Of a stretch of DNA of 29,055 bases, positions 28,641 to 29,055 are shown in pieces (positions within the stretch are counted from its first letter, which is position 1; the number at the start of each line of letters is the position of its first letter). This DNA is from Larix sibirica (Eukaryota; Streptophyta; Pinopsida; Pinales; Pinaceae): contig NWUY0300019891.1 of assembly GCA_004151065.3 (NCBI GenBank), positions 28,629 through 57,683 of the forward strand. Direction: 5' to 3'. The notes below the pieces were generated by a model that saw nothing but the letters and a program-made list of their open reading frames with translations, did no database searches and had not been told where the DNA came from. Position numbers and translations under genes: made by a program.

Positions 28641-29055
28641 ACATGCACCCATGTTGCAAAAAAAATGTACTCATTTCTTAGTTGAGCTTGCCCCTCATTT
28701 TTATGCATATGTGTTCATTTAAAACCCTAAAAAAAACTCAGCACTAACCTGTCAATAAAGGGAAACCCCTCAAATGAATTAAAAAAACAACAAAAACCAA
28801 CTAATAAATAAGGAACAATATTGAGAAAATGAAAATAACAAAAATAAAATCAGTAATGGGATATGCAACCATGTTGCACAAAAATGTGCCCCTTTCTTGG
28901 TTGAACTTGCCCCTCGTTTTCTAGCCATATATGTTTATGTAAAACCTTAAAATAAATCCACTATTAACCTACAAAATTAAGGCAAAACTCTCAAGTAAAC
29001 AAATTTAAAAAACTAGCTAAAAAGCTAGGAACAATAGTGATAAATGGAATAAAAT
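28641..29055. repeat. 220-bp tandem repeat, two units, second cut by window end
   Basis: 28641-28860 and 28861-29055 align: both begin with ATGCAxCCATGTTGCA, continue with TTTCTTxGTTGAxCTTGCCCCTC, and pass through an AAAACC-rich middle to GGAACAATA. Divergence is moderate. The array may continue beyond the window. Confidence 0.8.

Larger units (their letters stand above)
27215..29055 (+). mobile_element. CACTA (EnSpm-like) transposon terminus; extent uncertain
   Basis: CACTACAATGAAAAC at 27215 matches the terminal inverted repeat style of plant CACTA elements (CACTACAAGAAAA), and lies exactly where the LINE reading ends. The next 200 bases hold phrases such as CCCTGTTAAAAC and GGGTTTAACGG, facing each other like subterminal binding motifs. 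The opposite end (reverse complement ending in TGTAGTG followed by a TTT target copy) is not in the window, so the element would run past 29055 or be truncated. No transposase is visible. Confidence 0.6.

Overview
The window looks like a stretch of intergenic DNA from a large, AT-rich, retrotransposon-dominated plant nuclear genome. A gymnosperm or another plant with slow removal of old elements fits best; this is inferred from element types and heavy decay, and a large-genome angiosperm is not excluded. I found no intact host gene. Almost everything readable is a decayed mobile element or a tandem repeat, and no reading frame over about 180 codons survives.

Layout. 1-2870 holds two minus-strand Ty3/gypsy gag remnants (B at 1-1010 with its primer-binding site and LTR to about 1850; A at 1870-2870), and an LTR-like remnant lies near 3140-3960. 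3960-6400 is AT-rich with two coherent but unassigned broken readings. 6430-10520 is a plus-strand Ty3/gypsy copy (C) with protease, reverse transcriptase, RNase H and integrase in order, all broken, followed by LTR-like sequence to about 11670. From 11775 a tandem array of a roughly 770-bp unit runs for three copies.

The best-preserved element is a chromovirus (D), 13787-22118, inserted in the third unit of that array. It has two LTRs of about 200 bp, a duplicated tRNA-iMet primer site, a pyrimidine-rich leader, a large leader hairpin, gag, protease, RT, RNase H, a D,D35E integrase with one acidic residue lost, a chromodomain, a polypurine tract and a 5-bp target duplication. Its end is unusual: about 2.15 kb of foreign sequence sits between integrase and chromodomain, bounded by an 88-bp direct repeat. 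That insert carries a recognisable fragment of the host spliceosomal gene SMU2/RED. The 88-bp copies differ about as much as the two LTRs do, which suggests cargo acquired near the time of integration.

22178-25030 holds a degenerate short-period repeat in two blocks, a microsatellite cluster inside an inverted repeat, and no gene I can name. 25034-27214 is a decayed plant LINE (ORF1 with DUF4283-like region and zinc knuckle, then the start of the ORF2 endonuclease). The LINE is cut at 27215 by what looks like a CACTA (EnSpm) transposon end. The rest contains a 56-bp minisatellite and a 220-bp tandem repeat running off the window. Single undetermined bases at 1359 and 19457 mark probable assembly joins; the second lies exactly at the left edge of the SMU2-bearing insert.
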